Of a stretch of 64,000 bases of DNA, positions 38,923 to 49,381 are shown one piece after another (the stretch's first letter is position 1; each line of letters opens with the position of its first letter). The notes beneath the pieces are model-generated. The model was not told the DNA's origin and made no database searches. It was given only the letters and a program-made list of their open reading frames with translations. A program made the translations under genes and the position numbers. Source of the stretch: Halopseudomonas bauzanensis (lineage in GTDB: Bacteria > Pseudomonadota > Gammaproteobacteria > Pseudomonadales > Pseudomonadaceae); the NCBI RefSeq assembly GCF_900114735.1, contig NZ_FOUA01000004.1:186001-250000 (forward strand), given 5' to 3'.

Positions 38923-40134
38923 ATGAAGATCGCCATTCTCAATACGCTGTATTACCCCTACCGGATCGGCGGAGCCGAGGTCTCGGTGCAGTTGCTGGCC
39001 GAAGCCATGGCGGACCAGGGGCATGAGGTCAGCGTGATCAGTCTGCACGACGCTCCGGACAGCCGCGTCGATCAGTTGCACGGCGTTACGCTGTATCGAC
39101 TGCCTCTGCGCAATCTGTATTGGCCCTTTACCGGCTCCCCTGCGCGACCGCTGCGGTTGTTGTGGCATTTGCTGGATATCTACAACCCGCTCGCCCGGCT
39201 CGATGTCTCCCGTTTGCTAAGACAGATACAGCCGGACCTGCTGCACACCAATAATCTGGCCGGTTTCTCGGTCGCGGTATGGGACGCGGCGCATGCACTT
39301 GGCATCCCGGTAGTGCATACCACGCGGGACTATTATCTGATCCATCCCAACTGCACGCTCTATGACGGCAACCGCAACCAGGATCCAGGCTCGCTGAGCT
39401 GTCGGCTATTTTCCCTGATCAAGAAGTGGCGGTCCCGGCGCGTTCAGCAATACGTAGCAATCAGCAACCACGTTCGTGCTTTGCATCTGCGGCTGGGCTA
39501 CTTCCGTGCGGCACCTGCCAAGGTGATCTACAACTCGGTAGCCCAACCGCTACCCTCCTCACGTTCGTTCCCAGCCAACGGCGGCCTGACGCTCGGCTAT
39601 TTAGGCCGAATAGAGCCGGCCAAGGGTGTGGAAACGGCGCTACAGGTATGCCGTCGGCTCGGTCCCGGATACCGGCTATGCCTCGCCGGCCGGGGTGACA
39701 GCGCCTACGTGGCCAGGCTGCAATCAACCTATGCCGGCCTGGATCTGGCCTGGCTGGGGCACGTATCACCGGATGAATTCTTTCCAGACATCGACATCCT
39801 GCTGGTGCCGTCGCAGTGGGCCGAGCCCTTGGGTCGCGTGGTATTGGAGGCCAATGCCCATGGTGTACCGGTGGTCGCCTCGGATGCCGGGGGCATCCCC
39901 GAGATCATCAATGCCGGCGAGACTGGCTATGCTTGCCCCGCCGGTGACATCAATGCCTTTGTCACCGCAGTCCAGCGATTGGCAGCTACCAACCGGCAAC
40001 AGCTGCGTGAACAATGCCTGGCCTGGGCCACGCAGTTTTCCGGCGACCGCATCACGGCTCGGTATATCGACGTTTATCAGACACTGCGAACCGATCAGAC
40101 CGAACCACTTTCACCGACCCAGACCATTACCTGA
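38923..40134 (+). CDS. Glycosyltransferase, GT4-type
   Basis: A 403-residue GT-B fold enzyme. The N-terminal domain begins MKIAILNTLYYPYRIGGAEVSVQLLAEAMADQGHEV, with an acceptor-binding glycine loop. The C-terminal donor domain has LGYLGRIEPAKGVETAL and the E-x7-E region PSQWAEPLGRVVLEANAHGVPVVASDAGGIPEII. It transfers a sugar from an NDP donor to the lipid-linked repeat unit on the cytoplasmic side. The start directly after the ugd stop gives translational coupling; the longer frame from 38866 overlaps ugd. Sugar and linkage cannot be read from sequence. Confidence 0.87.
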   Translation: MKIAILNTLYYPYRIGGAEVSVQLLAEAMADQGHEVSVISLHDAPDSRVDQLHGVTLYRLPLRNLYWPFTGSPARPLRLLWHLLDIYNPLARLDVSRLLRQIQPDLLHTNNLAGFSVAVWDAAHALGIPVVHTTRDYYLIHPNCTLYDGNRNQDPGSLSCRLFSLIKKWRSRRVQQYVAISNHVRALHLRLGYFRAAPAKVIYNSVAQPLPSSRSFPANGGLTLGYLGRIEPAKGVETALQVCRRLGPGYRLCLAGRGDSAYVARLQSTYAGLDLAWLGHVSPDEFFPDIDILLVPSQWAEPLGRVVLEANAHGVPVVASDAGGIPEIINAGETGYACPAGDINAFVTAVQRLAATNRQQLREQCLAWATQFSGDRITARYIDVYQTLRTDQTEPLSPTQTIT

Positions 40135-40189
40135 ACCCCGGCAGCCTACCTGCCGCTACATCGCGCCGCGCTCAGCCGCCCGAGACCCC

Positions 40190-41500
40190 ATGAAAACCCA
40201 GTATCTTCGACTCAATGCCGCCTTTCTGGCGCTGGTATGTCTATTTGTCGTGTTCGGCAATCTGCCACGCTTTGTGCCAATTGCTGGTTCCTTCGGCAAC
40301 GTCAATGCCAGCGAGCTGGTGATCTACTTATGCGCCGCGCCCATCCTGATCAAGAACTTCAAGCGGTTGATCACCTCCCGAGCGGTACTCTTTCTGCTCG
40401 CGGTCAACGCCTTTTCTCTGGGTGTCGGCATCTACCATTATGGCTTGGCGCTGGACTCGATGTTCTACAACATCCGGCTCAGCGCGATGATCCTCTCGGG
40501 CTTCGCCGCTGGCGTGGCGCTGCACTGGATTTTCCGTGATGACATTACCCGTCTGACCAAGGCCTACGTTGTCACCTATGGCGCCGCAGCTCTGTTCAGT
40601 TTCGTGCTGCTGGTTATTTATCCCGACTCCACAGTGCTATGGCTCAAATTGGAACAGATGGGTATCAGTTTTACCGGCGACCCCCATCAATTCCGCCTGG
40701 TCTCGACCTACCTGGACCCAAACTTCTTCGGCACTATCATCGTATTGCCAATCCTCATGGGCACCTTGCTGATACAGCGCAGCAGCTATTTTGCGATCTT
40801 CCTGCTGATGGTGATCGCCCTGCTGTTCAGCTTCTCCCGTTCAGGCATTTCCCTGGCGCTGCTGGCATTCGCTTGCGTATTCGGCCTGCGCATCCTGAGC
40901 ATGGTCACCCAGTATCAGAGCAAGCACATCGGCGTGCGACCGGCCCATGTTTACTTCCTGTTGCTTTCACCTTTTCTCGTTTTGGCGCTGATATATGTTT
41001 TCGACAGCCAGGTGGAGCGAGTGGTCGAACGCTTCACCACGACTCGTGATGACGGCTCGGCGCTGTCACGGCTGCGGGCGTTCGATACCGGCACGGAACT
41101 GATCGCCCAGCACCCGCTGCTCGGCCACGGTTACAACTTCGCCATCCGCTATTTGTTCAAAGATGGCACCAAGGTCGACTCCAGCCTGCAGATGGTGATC
41201 ATGAGCTACGGATTCATCGGCACTTTGGTGACCTTGGTGGCAGGCAGCCTATGGGCCTGGGTCATCAGCGGCAAGTTACGCCAGCTCCCTTCGCCCCTGC
41301 CCTATCTGCTGTTTCGCAAGTTATTGATTTACACCGCGCTCACCCTGCTCTGGGCCGGGCATTTCAATCAGATTGTGTTTTACCCCTTCTGGCTGCTGCC
41401 AGTGCTGGCTCTGTTTTTCTACTTCGACCAGCTCTGCGTAAGCCTGAAGTCCCCCCATCCTTTTCGGAGCCCGCATGGAACATTCGCACATAGCTTTTGA
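40190..41500 (+). CDS. Wzy-like O-antigen ligase/polymerase membrane protein
   Basis: A 436-residue protein with about ten to twelve hydrophobic helices and a large periplasmic loop, as in Wzy polymerases and O-antigen ligases. Landmarks are YLDPNFFGTIIVLPILMGTLLI, LLFSFSRSGISLALLAFA (Wzy_C-like SRSG motif) and LSRLRAFDTGTELIAQHPLLGHGYNFAIRYLF in the periplasmic loop. In this locus it is best seen as the polymerase joining repeat units. The start at 40190 (MKTQYLRLNA) is inside a longer frame that runs back into the previous gene and is rejected. Its 3' end overlaps the next glycosyltransferase by 26 bases. Confidence 0.83.
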   Translation: MKTQYLRLNAAFLALVCLFVVFGNLPRFVPIAGSFGNVNASELVIYLCAAPILIKNFKRLITSRAVLFLLAVNAFSLGVGIYHYGLALDSMFYNIRLSAMILSGFAAGVALHWIFRDDITRLTKAYVVTYGAAALFSFVLLVIYPDSTVLWLKLEQMGISFTGDPHQFRLVSTYLDPNFFGTIIVLPILMGTLLIQRSSYFAIFLLMVIALLFSFSRSGISLALLAFACVFGLRILSMVTQYQSKHIGVRPAHVYFLLLSPFLVLALIYVFDSQVERVVERFTTTRDDGSALSRLRAFDTGTELIAQHPLLGHGYNFAIRYLFKDGTKVDSSLQMVIMSYGFIGTLVTLVAGSLWAWVISGKLRQLPSPLPYLLFRKLLIYTALTLLWAGHFNQIVFYPFWLLPVLALFFYFDQLCVSLKSPHPFRSPHGTFAHSF

Positions 41501-42476
41501 TTCCAGGTGGATTGGCCAGCACGGCATCGGTCGATTTGCCACGGAGTTGCAGGACCGTCTCAACTTTACCTGTCTGTTTGACGACCCGAGCCCTCCCGCT
41601 TCCTTTTCCTCGTCAGTCCGGCTCGGTCGCTGGCTTGCCGGTAGCGGTGCGAAGGCGTTGTACAGCCCCGGTTACATACCCCCGTCGGGAAGCCGGCTGC
41701 CTTTCGTCTTCACCATCCATGACCTCAACCATATCGATGTCGAACACAACAGCTCCACCCTGAAGCGACTCTATTATCAGCTCATCATCCGCCCGGCGAT
41801 CCATCGCGCCGAGCAGGTACTGACCGTGTCGGAGTTCTCCCGTGGGCGGATCGTCGAATGGGCCGGTTGCGATCCCGAGCGGGTGACGGTAGTCGGCAAT
41901 GGGGTCAGCGATATATTCCATGCCGAGGTCTCCCCCATGCAGCCCGGTTACGCCTATTTCTTCTGCTGCAGCAACCGCAAGGGCCACAAAAATGAAAAGC
42001 GTCTGATAGAGGCGTTCAAGCTCAGCGGCCTGCACCGCGACTGCAAATTGGTATTCACCGGCAAGGCCAATAATGCCTTGCAGCAACTGATTTCCCGTGA
42101 GGGTCTGCAGCAGCAAGTGCTGTTCACCGGTCATCTCTGCGAAACCGAGCTGGCGAGCTGGTACCGCGGTGCTATCGCCACGGTCTTCCCCTCACTCTAT
42201 GAAGGTTTCGGCCTCCCCGTGGCTGAAAGCATGGCCTGCGGCACACCGGTCATCACTTCGGAACTAACTTCAATGCCAGAAGTGGGAGGCAATGCCGCGC
42301 TCTATATCGATCCCCATGACAGCGACAGCATATCCCTGGCGATGATTGCGGTGGCCGAAAATGCCGAATTGAGCAGCCGACTCTGCAACAGAGGGTTGAC
42401 GCAGTCTCGGAACTTCACCTGGGACAGAACCGCGAGCCTGGTCAGAGATGTTCTGACGCAGCTGCAAGCCCAATGA
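41475..42476 (+). CDS. Glycosyltransferase, GT1/GT4 superfamily
   Basis: A 333-residue GT-B enzyme. The N-terminal half has AFDSRWIGQHGIGRFATEL, FTIHDLNHIDVEHNSS and VLTVSEFSRGRIVEWAGCDPERVTVVGNGV. The donor site carries [36 protein letters not shown] (E-x7-E) and the strand FFCCSNRKGHKNEKRLIEAF. The HDLNHI and EGFGLPVAE forms resemble mannosyltransferases of LPS and exopolysaccharide loci. GGAG lies 5 bases before the ATG, and the start overlaps the Wzy-like gene. Confidence 0.87.
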   Translation: MEHSHIAFDSRWIGQHGIGRFATELQDRLNFTCLFDDPSPPASFSSSVRLGRWLAGSGAKALYSPGYIPPSGSRLPFVFTIHDLNHIDVEHNSSTLKRLYYQLIIRPAIHRAEQVLTVSEFSRGRIVEWAGCDPERVTVVGNGVSDIFHAEVSPMQPGYAYFFCCSNRKGHKNEKRLIEAFKLSGLHRDCKLVFTGKANNALQQLISREGLQQQVLFTGHLCETELASWYRGAIATVFPSLYEGFGLPVAESMACGTPVITSELTSMPEVGGNAALYIDPHDSDSISLAMIAVAENAELSSRLCNRGLTQSRNFTWDRTASLVRDVLTQLQAQ

Positions 42477-42513
42477 TCAGCCTGTCCCGCCTCATCTCAA
42501 CAAGGAACTCACC

Positions 42514-43659
42514 ATGAAAGTTGCCATTGTCGTCGACTGGCTTACCGTTTACTCCGGTGCAGAACGCGTGGTCGAGCAGATTTTGCGGCTCTACCCCGAG
42601 GCTGACCTGTATTCCCTGATCGACTTTCTAGAGGACGATCAGCGGGCATTTCTCAATGGTAAACAGGCAACCACCTCCTTTCTCCAGCGCATGCCTTTCG
42701 CCCGAACGCGTTACCGCAGCTATCTGCCGCTCATGCCGCTGGCTATTGAACAGTTCGATCTGAGCAACTATGACCTGATCATTTCCAGTTCCCACGCGGT
42801 CGCCAAGGGGGTACTGACCGGGCCGGACCAACTGCATATCTGCTATATCCATTCTCCAGTGCGTTATGCCTGGGACCTGCAACACCAGTATCTATTGCAG
42901 TCGGGGCTGAGCAGAGGTCTGAAGAACTGGATCGCGCGCTGGTCGCTGCATTACATCCGCAACTTCGATGCGCGGTCCTCGCTGGGTGTCAACGCCTTCA
43001 TCGCCAACTCCGAATTCATTGCCCGGCGGGTGCAGAAGTGCTATCGGCGGCCAGCCGAGGTGGTGTATCCGCCAGTAAACATCACCGACTTCAATCTTGA
43101 GCGGGACAAGCAGAACTTCTATGTCGCGGCATCGCGCATGGTGCCCTATAAGCGCATGGACCTTATCGCCCAGGCCTTTCGGCAGATGCCCAACCAGCAG
43201 CTGGTGATCATCGGTGACGGGCCGGACCTCGACAAGGTCCGTGCGGTCGCCGCCGGCAGCGCCAACATAAGGGTCACCGGCTTCCTGCCCTTCCCACAGA
43301 TGCGCCACTACATGCAACGAGCCAAGGCATTCGTGTTCGCCGCCGAGGAGGATTTTGGCATCACGCCGGTCGAGGCAATGGCTTGCGGCACACCGGTCAT
43401 TGCCTACGGCAAGGGCGGCGCACTGGAAACCGTGATCGACGGCAGGACCGGCCTGTTCTTTCCCCAGCAGACCACCGAATCACTGATCCAGGCGGTCGAG
43501 CGGTTCGAAACCATTGGCCATGGTATCCGTCCCGAAAACTGCCGCGAACAAGCGGAAAACTTTTCCATTGAGCTGTTCCACGAACGGTTCTCCCAGACCG
43601 TGGATGCAGCCATCCAGGAGTTCCAACCGAACTCCACCTTAACCCTTGCAGGAGTATGA
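42514..43659 (+). CDS. Glycosyltransferase, GT4-type (WbaZ-like)
   Basis: A 381-residue enzyme with the WbaZ/GT4 mannosyltransferase-like pattern: [95 protein letters not shown], and donor site [31 protein letters not shown]. It probably uses GDP-mannose, consistent with the manC gene directly downstream, though the donor is inferred. AAGGAA precedes the ATG. The manC start is 2 bases beyond its stop. Confidence 0.88.
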   Translation: MKVAIVVDWLTVYSGAERVVEQILRLYPEADLYSLIDFLEDDQRAFLNGKQATTSFLQRMPFARTRYRSYLPLMPLAIEQFDLSNYDLIISSSHAVAKGVLTGPDQLHICYIHSPVRYAWDLQHQYLLQSGLSRGLKNWIARWSLHYIRNFDARSSLGVNAFIANSEFIARRVQKCYRRPAEVVYPPVNITDFNLERDKQNFYVAASRMVPYKRMDLIAQAFRQMPNQQLVIIGDGPDLDKVRAVAAGSANIRVTGFLPFPQMRHYMQRAKAFVFAAEEDFGITPVEAMACGTPVIAYGKGGALETVIDGRTGLFFPQQTTESLIQAVERFETIGHGIRPENCREQAENFSIELFHERFSQTVDAAIQEFQPNSTLTLAGV

Positions 43660-43661
43660 CC

Positions 43662-45113
43662 ATGTTGCAGCCCGTCATAATGGCCGGCGGTTCCGGCTCC
43701 CGACTCTGGCCTCTGTCACGCCAGCTCAACCCCAAGCAGTTTCTACCCTTGACCGAGCCGCAGTTGACCATGCTGCAGGCGACCATCAAACGACTTGATG
43801 GCCTGGCCTGCTCGCAGCCTTTGCTCATCTGCAATGAACAGCATCGTTTTCTCGCGGCAACCCAGCTGAAGCAACTGGGCATGGATGACACCCGCATCAT
43901 CCTGGAACCCTGCGGGCGCAATACCGCACCCGCCATCGCCCTGGCAGCGATCAAACTGCACACCATCGGCCAGGACCCGTTGCTGCTGATCCTGCCGGCC
44001 GACCATCAGATTGCCGATACCAACGCATTCCATGCCAGCCTGGAAGCTGCCATTCCCCTGGCCGAAGCCGGCAAGCTGGTCACTTTCGGTATAGTGCCCA
44101 CTGCGGCAGAAACCGGCTATGGATATATTCAGCTGGGCGAACGAATGGGCGACAGAGCGTTTGCCGTCAATCGCTTCGTGGAAAAGCCCGACGCTGCTAC
44201 CGCCAGTGATTATGTGAGCTCGGGGCAGTATCTCTGGAACAGCGGAATGTTTCTGTTCCGCTCCTCGCGTTATCTTGAAGAACTTGCCGAGCACCGCCCG
44301 GATATCCTTACCGCCTGCCAGCAGGCCGCATTGGCCAATGCCTATGACCTGTTGTTCACCCGGGTAGATGCCGACGCCTTCGCTGGGTGTCCCGATGAAT
44401 CCATCGATTACGCCGTGATGGAAAACACCGCTGATGCGGTGGTGGTAAGCCTGGAAGCTGGCTGGAGCGATATTGGTTCCTGGTCGGCATTATGGGAGAC
44501 CAGTACCAAGGACGCGAATGGCAATGCCACCCAGGGGGATACCCTGGCACATGACTCGCATAATACCTTGGTCCGGGCCGAGCATCGTCTAGTCGCTACG
44601 CTGGGGGTCGATGATCTGATCATTATCGAAACCAAGGATGCAGTGCTGGTCGCCCATAAGGACCGGAGCCAGGATGTGAAGGCCCTGGTCGAGCAACTCA
44701 AGACCACCGGCCGTCAGGAGACCATCAGCCACCGCGAAGTCTATCGGCCCTGGGGAGTCTATGATTCCATCGACCATGGTCACCGCTATCAGGTCAAGCA
44801 CATCACCGTAAAGCCCGGCGCCAAGCTGTCCTTGCAGATGCACCATCATCGGGCCGAGCATTGGATCGTGGTCTGCGGCACAGCCAAAGTGACCAACGGT
44901 GACAAGACCTATCTGGTGACCGAGAACCAGTCCTCCTATATCCCGGTCGGCCAGATCCATACTCTGGAGAACCCCGGCGTCATCGATTTGCAGCTGATCG
45001 AGGTGCAGTCCGGGTCCTATCTGGGCGAAGACGATATCGTGCGCTTCGAGGACCGTTACGGTCGCGTCGAAAAGGCTGCCGTCGACACCCGAGCGGTGAC
45101 CCACCTCAAATGA
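43662..45113 (+). CDS. manC: Mannose-1-phosphate guanylyltransferase / mannose-6-phosphate isomerase
   Basis: A 483-residue bifunctional type II enzyme making GDP-mannose. The N-terminal pyrophosphorylase domain has [22 protein letters not shown], the magnesium/nucleotide site and RFVEKPDA. The C-terminal cupin isomerase domain has [35 protein letters not shown] with metal-binding His. GGAG is 7 bases before 43662; an ATG at 43656 is too close to it. The matching phosphomannomutase is not in this operon but at 63160. The stop overlaps the flippase start by 4 bases. Confidence 0.95.
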   Translation: MLQPVIMAGGSGSRLWPLSRQLNPKQFLPLTEPQLTMLQATIKRLDGLACSQPLLICNEQHRFLAATQLKQLGMDDTRIILEPCGRNTAPAIALAAIKLHTIGQDPLLLILPADHQIADTNAFHASLEAAIPLAEAGKLVTFGIVPTAAETGYGYIQLGERMGDRAFAVNRFVEKPDAATASDYVSSGQYLWNSGMFLFRSSRYLEELAEHRPDILTACQQAALANAYDLLFTRVDADAFAGCPDESIDYAVMENTADAVVVSLEAGWSDIGSWSALWETSTKDANGNATQGDTLAHDSHNTLVRAEHRLVATLGVDDLIIIETKDAVLVAHKDRSQDVKALVEQLKTTGRQETISHREVYRPWGVYDSIDHGHRYQVKHITVKPGAKLSLQMHHHRAEHWIVVCGTAKVTNGDKTYLVTENQSSYIPVGQIHTLENPGVIDLQLIEVQSGSYLGEDDIVRFEDRYGRVEKAAVDTRAVTHLK

Positions 45114-46612
45114 GTGATCGCGCATCGACAACGACAACGACACCCTCTCCTGCCCGAAGCCTCGGCAGCATTGCTGCCCGAGGCGCCATACTCACCATGG
45201 GCGGCCAAGGTGTGAAGATCATGCTGCAGTTCTGCGGCATCGTGATCCTCGCGCGCCTGCTGTCGCCCAACGATTATGGCTTGATGGCCATGGTGGTGGT
45301 GCTGACCGGCATTGGCGAGGTGCTTCGTGACTTCGGCCTGTCGTCCGCGGCGATTCAGACGCGGAGCCTGTCCGTCGAGCAACGCAGCAACCTGTTCTGG
45401 ATCAACTCGGCAATCGGTGTGATCCTCGCCCTGACGCTTTTTACCATCGCCCCGGTGCTCGCCGCCTTCTACGATGAGTCCCGGCTAATCCCTATCGCTC
45501 GTATCCTGGCCATCACCTACCTGTTGAATGGCATCGCTACCCAATACCGGGCCCAGCTCAATCGGGGGATGTCCTTCGGCACGCTGGCCATAATCGATAT
45601 TCTCGGCATGGCCGCCGGGCTGGCGGTAGGGCTGTTCATGGCCATCGAGGGTTACCAGTATTGGGCGCTGGTCGGTCAGCAACTGGCCTTGTCCGCAGCC
45701 ACGCTGGTGACATTGGTGCTTGCGGCACGCTGGCTGCCCGGCCTGCCGTGCCGCAGCGCCCCAATGGCAGACCTGCTGCGTTACGGCTGCAATCTGATGG
45801 GCACGCAGTTGATCGGCTATGCCACGCGCAACCTCGACAGCCTGATTATCGGCTATCGCTTCGGCGCAGAGGCCCTGGGGCTGTACAGCAAGTCCTACCA
45901 GCTTTCCATGTTGCCGCTGAATCAGATTAACGCACCCGCTACCACCATCGCCCTGCCCGTGCTGTCTCGCCTGCAACAACAACCGACGCGCTATGACCAG
46001 TTTCTGCTGCATGGTCAGACCCTAATGCTGCATCTGATCGTTTGTGTATTGGCATTTGCCGCTGCCTTGGCCGAACCGCTCATTCTGCTGGTGCTGGGGC
46101 CGCAGTGGCAGGAGGCGGTGCCGGTATTTCGTATTCTGGCGGTGGCGGGCATCTTCCAAGCCGCCAGCTATACCAGCTATTGGGTGTTCCTGTCCAAGGG
46201 CCTGACGCCACTGCATCTGCGTTTCACCCTGATATCCCGACCCGTAATGATCGGTTTCATCTTTCTCGGGGCACTCTGGGGCGTATCGGGCGTGGCGATT
46301 ACCGTCGCCAGCGGCATGGGCGTGCTGTGGCTCTGGGGCTTGTTCTTTCTGCGGCACTCCGGCGCCCCGGTCGGCGCCATGCTGCGCAATGGCCTGATCA
46401 TCATCAGCGGTTACGCGCTCAGCGCCGGGTTCGCCTGGTACAGCGCCGACCGCTGGGGCTCATCGCTACCCCTACAGTTGCTGATCGGTAGCGCAGCCAT
46501 GGTCGGCGCCGTCCTGACGCTCGGCCTGAGTTGGCCGCCTTTCCGAGGCAGCCTGCTGCAAGTGCTCAGTTCCAGCACCCTATTACGTGCAGGGCGCCCG
46601 TCACAACCTTGA
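45110..46612 (+). CDS. Wzx-like flippase, MOP superfamily
   Basis: A 500-residue protein with about twelve to fourteen helices of the polysaccharide transport (PST) branch of the MOP exporters. Landmarks are [68 protein letters not shown], and [42 protein letters not shown]. It should turn the lipid-linked repeat unit to the periplasmic face. It overlaps manC by 4 bases (ATGA). Confidence 0.9.
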   Translation: MSDRASTTTTTPSPARSLGSIAARGAILTMGGQGVKIMLQFCGIVILARLLSPNDYGLMAMVVVLTGIGEVLRDFGLSSAAIQTRSLSVEQRSNLFWINSAIGVILALTLFTIAPVLAAFYDESRLIPIARILAITYLLNGIATQYRAQLNRGMSFGTLAIIDILGMAAGLAVGLFMAIEGYQYWALVGQQLALSAATLVTLVLAARWLPGLPCRSAPMADLLRYGCNLMGTQLIGYATRNLDSLIIGYRFGAEALGLYSKSYQLSMLPLNQINAPATTIALPVLSRLQQQPTRYDQFLLHGQTLMLHLIVCVLAFAAALAEPLILLVLGPQWQEAVPVFRILAVAGIFQAASYTSYWVFLSKGLTPLHLRFTLISRPVMIGFIFLGALWGVSGVAITVASGMGVLWLWGLFFLRHSGAPVGAMLRNGLIIISGYALSAGFAWYSADRWGSSLPLQLLIGSAAMVGAVLTLGLSWPPFRGSLLQVLSSSTLLRAGRPSQP

Positions 46613-46640
46613 CCACTCCAACTTTACCTGCGGGACAATC

Positions 46641-47891
46641 ATGAAAAAACGAATCAGAGCGGCCCTCGGGCATCCACGCCTGCTGCTTTTCATCGATCGG
46701 CTGCTATTCACAGTCGGGCCAGCAACCAATCAGCGCTCCACCTTCAGCCTGCTGATCGCGCCGCCTGGTGCTGGAAATATCGGCGATCAGGCCATGATCG
46801 AGGCCTATCTGGAGAATACCCCGGGTGATATCCGCATCATCTGCCACGGGCAGCAGGACATCATTGTTCCCGACCAGCATATCGAGCGAACCCGGGTGAT
46901 CGTCCTGCCAGGGCTCATTTACGGGCATCTTATCCCGCATGTGCGCAGCATCGGAGTATTTCGCCGGTTGCTCGGACGAGCCCAGTCACTGGCCATTACC
47001 GGTGCCGACATCATGGATGGCGCCTATAACTGGCAGGCTTCCACCAATCGCGCCAACATTGCCTGGCTAGCGGCCCAGGCCGGGGTTGCCGTGCGTATTC
47101 TCGGCTTCAGCTGGAATGGGCAGGCACACCCCCAGGCGGTGACCGCCTTACGGCGCGCCACCGCAGCCGGTGTCCAGCTGTGCCTTCGCGATCCGTTATC
47201 CGCCGAACGCGCCCGCGCCGACGGTCTGGCCAATGTCACCGAAGTTGCGGACATCGTATTCGCCGCCCGTACCGTCAACTTCGCAACGGCCTCGCGGTTG
47301 CTGTATTCCCTGCCGGCCCACTGCGACTATGCACTGGTCAATGCCAGCGGCCTGATTGGCCGAACACAGGGACAGATCGACGGCTACGTGCGCATTATTC
47401 GCGAACTGCAGCACCAAGGGCTGCAGGTGATACTGCTACCCCATGTCTCCCGCCCCGGCGGCGACGACCTGCCGGTCTGTCAGGCGATCCATCAGGCCCT
47501 CAAGGACCCGCAGGTCGTTCTGGTCGACCAGTTGCTCTCTCCTTCAGAAATACGCGGCCTGACCGCCAGCGCAACGCTGACCGTCACCGGACGTATGCAT
47601 CTGGCGATCATGTCGCTGTATAGCGGTGTGCCAGCTATTACTCTGGCGACGCAGGGCAAGGTCGAGGGCATGATGCGATTGTTCGGTGCGGAATTCCTGT
47701 GCATTGAACCGCGGCCCGACTTCGCCGATCGCGTTATCACCGTCGCCCAGCAGATTCTGTCGCGCCCGGATGACCTGCGCCAGCATCTACATAGCAAGCT
47801 GCCTGCCGTCCGCAGGCTGGCCAGCCGCAATTTCGATAGCCCCCAACAAGACATCGTCAACCAGAAGGAATTGTCCTGTGCCTACGATTGA
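46641..47891 (+). CDS. Polysaccharide pyruvyl transferase family protein
   Basis: A 416-residue cytoplasmic enzyme of the PS_pyruv_trans family, which adds pyruvate ketals from phosphoenolpyruvate to sugars. Landmarks are LIAPPGAGNIGDQAMIEAY (the GNxGD motif), ITGADIMDGAYN, VRILGFSWNGQAHP, CLRDPLSAERA and the C-terminal SATLTVTGRMHLAIMSLYSGVPAITLATQGKVEGMM (conserved GxRxH). The ketal adds negative charge to the polymer. The start at 46641 (MKKRIRAALG) avoids an N-terminal overlap with wzx. Its 3' end overlaps the FrhB-like gene by 14 bases, so the two may work together. Confidence 0.88.
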   Translation: MKKRIRAALGHPRLLLFIDRLLFTVGPATNQRSTFSLLIAPPGAGNIGDQAMIEAYLENTPGDIRIICHGQQDIIVPDQHIERTRVIVLPGLIYGHLIPHVRSIGVFRRLLGRAQSLAITGADIMDGAYNWQASTNRANIAWLAAQAGVAVRILGFSWNGQAHPQAVTALRRATAAGVQLCLRDPLSAERARADGLANVTEVADIVFAARTVNFATASRLLYSLPAHCDYALVNASGLIGRTQGQIDGYVRIIRELQHQGLQVILLPHVSRPGGDDLPVCQAIHQALKDPQVVLVDQLLSPSEIRGLTASATLTVTGRMHLAIMSLYSGVPAITLATQGKVEGMMRLFGAEFLCIEPRPDFADRVITVAQQILSRPDDLRQHLHSKLPAVRRLASRNFDSPQQDIVNQKELSCAYD

Positions 47892-49254
47892 GCAGGTAGT
47901 CCAGCGGGATATCTGTGTGGGCTGCGGCGCTTGCCAGTTCGTCACCCGTGGTGAAATCCAGGTTCGACGCAACACGCTTGGTTACTACAGCGCCGACCTG
48001 TCACATGCCCGGCCCCGCAGCCTGGCCACGGCCAGTCGCGTTTGCCCGTTCAGCAATGAATCCCGGAATGAAGATGACATCGCCGCGGCGGTCTTCCCGG
48101 CCGAGCTCAAGAATGATCCGCGCACCGGCAAGTACCTCAGCATCGCCGCCGCCCGGACTACAGACGATGATTACCTGCGCGGCAGTAGCTCCGGCGGCCT
48201 GACCAGCTGGATCCTGATAAAACTGCTCGAGTCAGGGCATATAGACGGGGTTATCCATGTCGGCCAGGGCGGTGATGGGCTGTTTTCCTATCGCATCTCC
48301 CGCAGCCGTCAGGAACTGACCGCACGGCGCAAATCCATCTATTACTCCACCAGCTTCAATACCGCCTTGCAGAGCATCCACGGTGACGGCCAGCGCTACG
48401 CCCTGGTGGGCGTGCCCTGTTTCATCAAGAGTGCGCGGTTGCTGTGTATGGAAGACCCAGTGCTAGCTTCGCAACTGGCCTATTTCATCGGCCTGGTCTG
48501 TGGCCACCTCAAATCCGCCGCCTTTGCCGAGCTGCTGGCCTGGCAATGCGGGATCAGCCCCGATGAGCTGACCGCTGTCGATTTTCGGGTGAAGCAGCCC
48601 GGACAGGATGCGGGGCGCTACAGTTTCGGTGCGCGGGCCGGCAAGGACACCAGCGAGTGGACCACGCGCCCCACCAGCCAACTGCTGGGTGGTAACTGGG
48701 GACACGGCATGTTCCAGCTCAATGCCTGCAACTATTGCGACGACATTTTTGCCGAGACCGCCGACCTGGTGCTCGGTGACGCCTGGCTACCCCAGTACCG
48801 GTCCGATTGGCGTGGCACCAACCTCATACTGTGCCGCAATGCATTGATCCAGCAGTTGATTGATGATGGCGCGGCGATCGGCGAACTCTTCATCCAGCCT
48901 CTCTCGGTAGCCCAGGCTGCCAGTTCCCAGGCAGGCAACTTCCGTCACCGTCATGAAGGTCTCGCACTGCGCCTGGCCGATGACCAGAATGCCGGACACT
49001 GGGTTCCCAACAAGCGCGTCACGCCGGACCACAATGTGGTCGGCAACCGTCGCCGCGAACTCATCCGTCGTCGCCGCGAACTATCCCGGGCCAGCCACGA
49101 GTTGTTTGCCGAAGCCAGGGAGCAGGGTTCGCTGGCGCTCTTCATCGACCGAATCACCCCGCTGGTGCAACGGTATGAAAAGTACAAAGCAGCGTCGCTG
49201 CCGCGCCGGCTGCTGGGACTGGCCAAGCGGCGAATCCAACTGATCCTGTCCTGA
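47878..49254 (+). CDS. FrhB-like (coenzyme F420 hydrogenase beta family) iron-sulfur protein
   Basis: A 458-residue protein of the F420 hydrogenase/dehydrogenase beta-subunit family (FrhB_FdhB domains). An N-terminal [4Fe-4S] motif is intact: RDICVGCGACQFV with a later RVCPF. Conserved FrhB parts are LRGSSSGGLTSWILIKLLESG, YALVGVPCFIKSARLL and the Cys pair in NACNYCDDIFAETADLVLGDAWLPQY. Pseudomonas makes no F420, so the cofactor is probably a flavin; the family recurs beside pyruvyltransferases in exopolysaccharide loci without a known reaction. The start is GTG at 47878, with AAGGA 8 bases upstream; the longer frame from 47686 lies in the previous gene. Confidence 0.85.
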   Translation: MPTIEQVVQRDICVGCGACQFVTRGEIQVRRNTLGYYSADLSHARPRSLATASRVCPFSNESRNEDDIAAAVFPAELKNDPRTGKYLSIAAARTTDDDYLRGSSSGGLTSWILIKLLESGHIDGVIHVGQGGDGLFSYRISRSRQELTARRKSIYYSTSFNTALQSIHGDGQRYALVGVPCFIKSARLLCMEDPVLASQLAYFIGLVCGHLKSAAFAELLAWQCGISPDELTAVDFRVKQPGQDAGRYSFGARAGKDTSEWTTRPTSQLLGGNWGHGMFQLNACNYCDDIFAETADLVLGDAWLPQYRSDWRGTNLILCRNALIQQLIDDGAAIGELFIQPLSVAQAASSQAGNFRHRHEGLALRLADDQNAGHWVPNKRVTPDHNVVGNRRRELIRRRRELSRASHELFAEAREQGSLALFIDRITPLVQRYEKYKAASLPRRLLGLAKRRIQLILS

Positions 49255-49381
49255 TTCCATCTTCGCTCACTCAACGAGCCCCCCAATGATTCGAACAGTC
49301 TGTGACGCATTGCGCTCCCGCCCAAGAGCAGCTGCCCCGGTCACGAGACCGGAAACCGGATGCTCAAAGAAGGAGTACCAT

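Noticed and set aside
39626-40189. N-terminal extension of the Wzy-like protein by 188 residues
   Set aside because: This stretch lies out of frame inside the previous glycosyltransferase gene. The hydrophobic protein begins cleanly at 40190.
45622-45640. Second ops-like sequence (GGCGGTAGGGCT) inside the flippase gene
   Set aside because: Only the first eight bases match ops; it lies in coding sequence and the TG end is missing.
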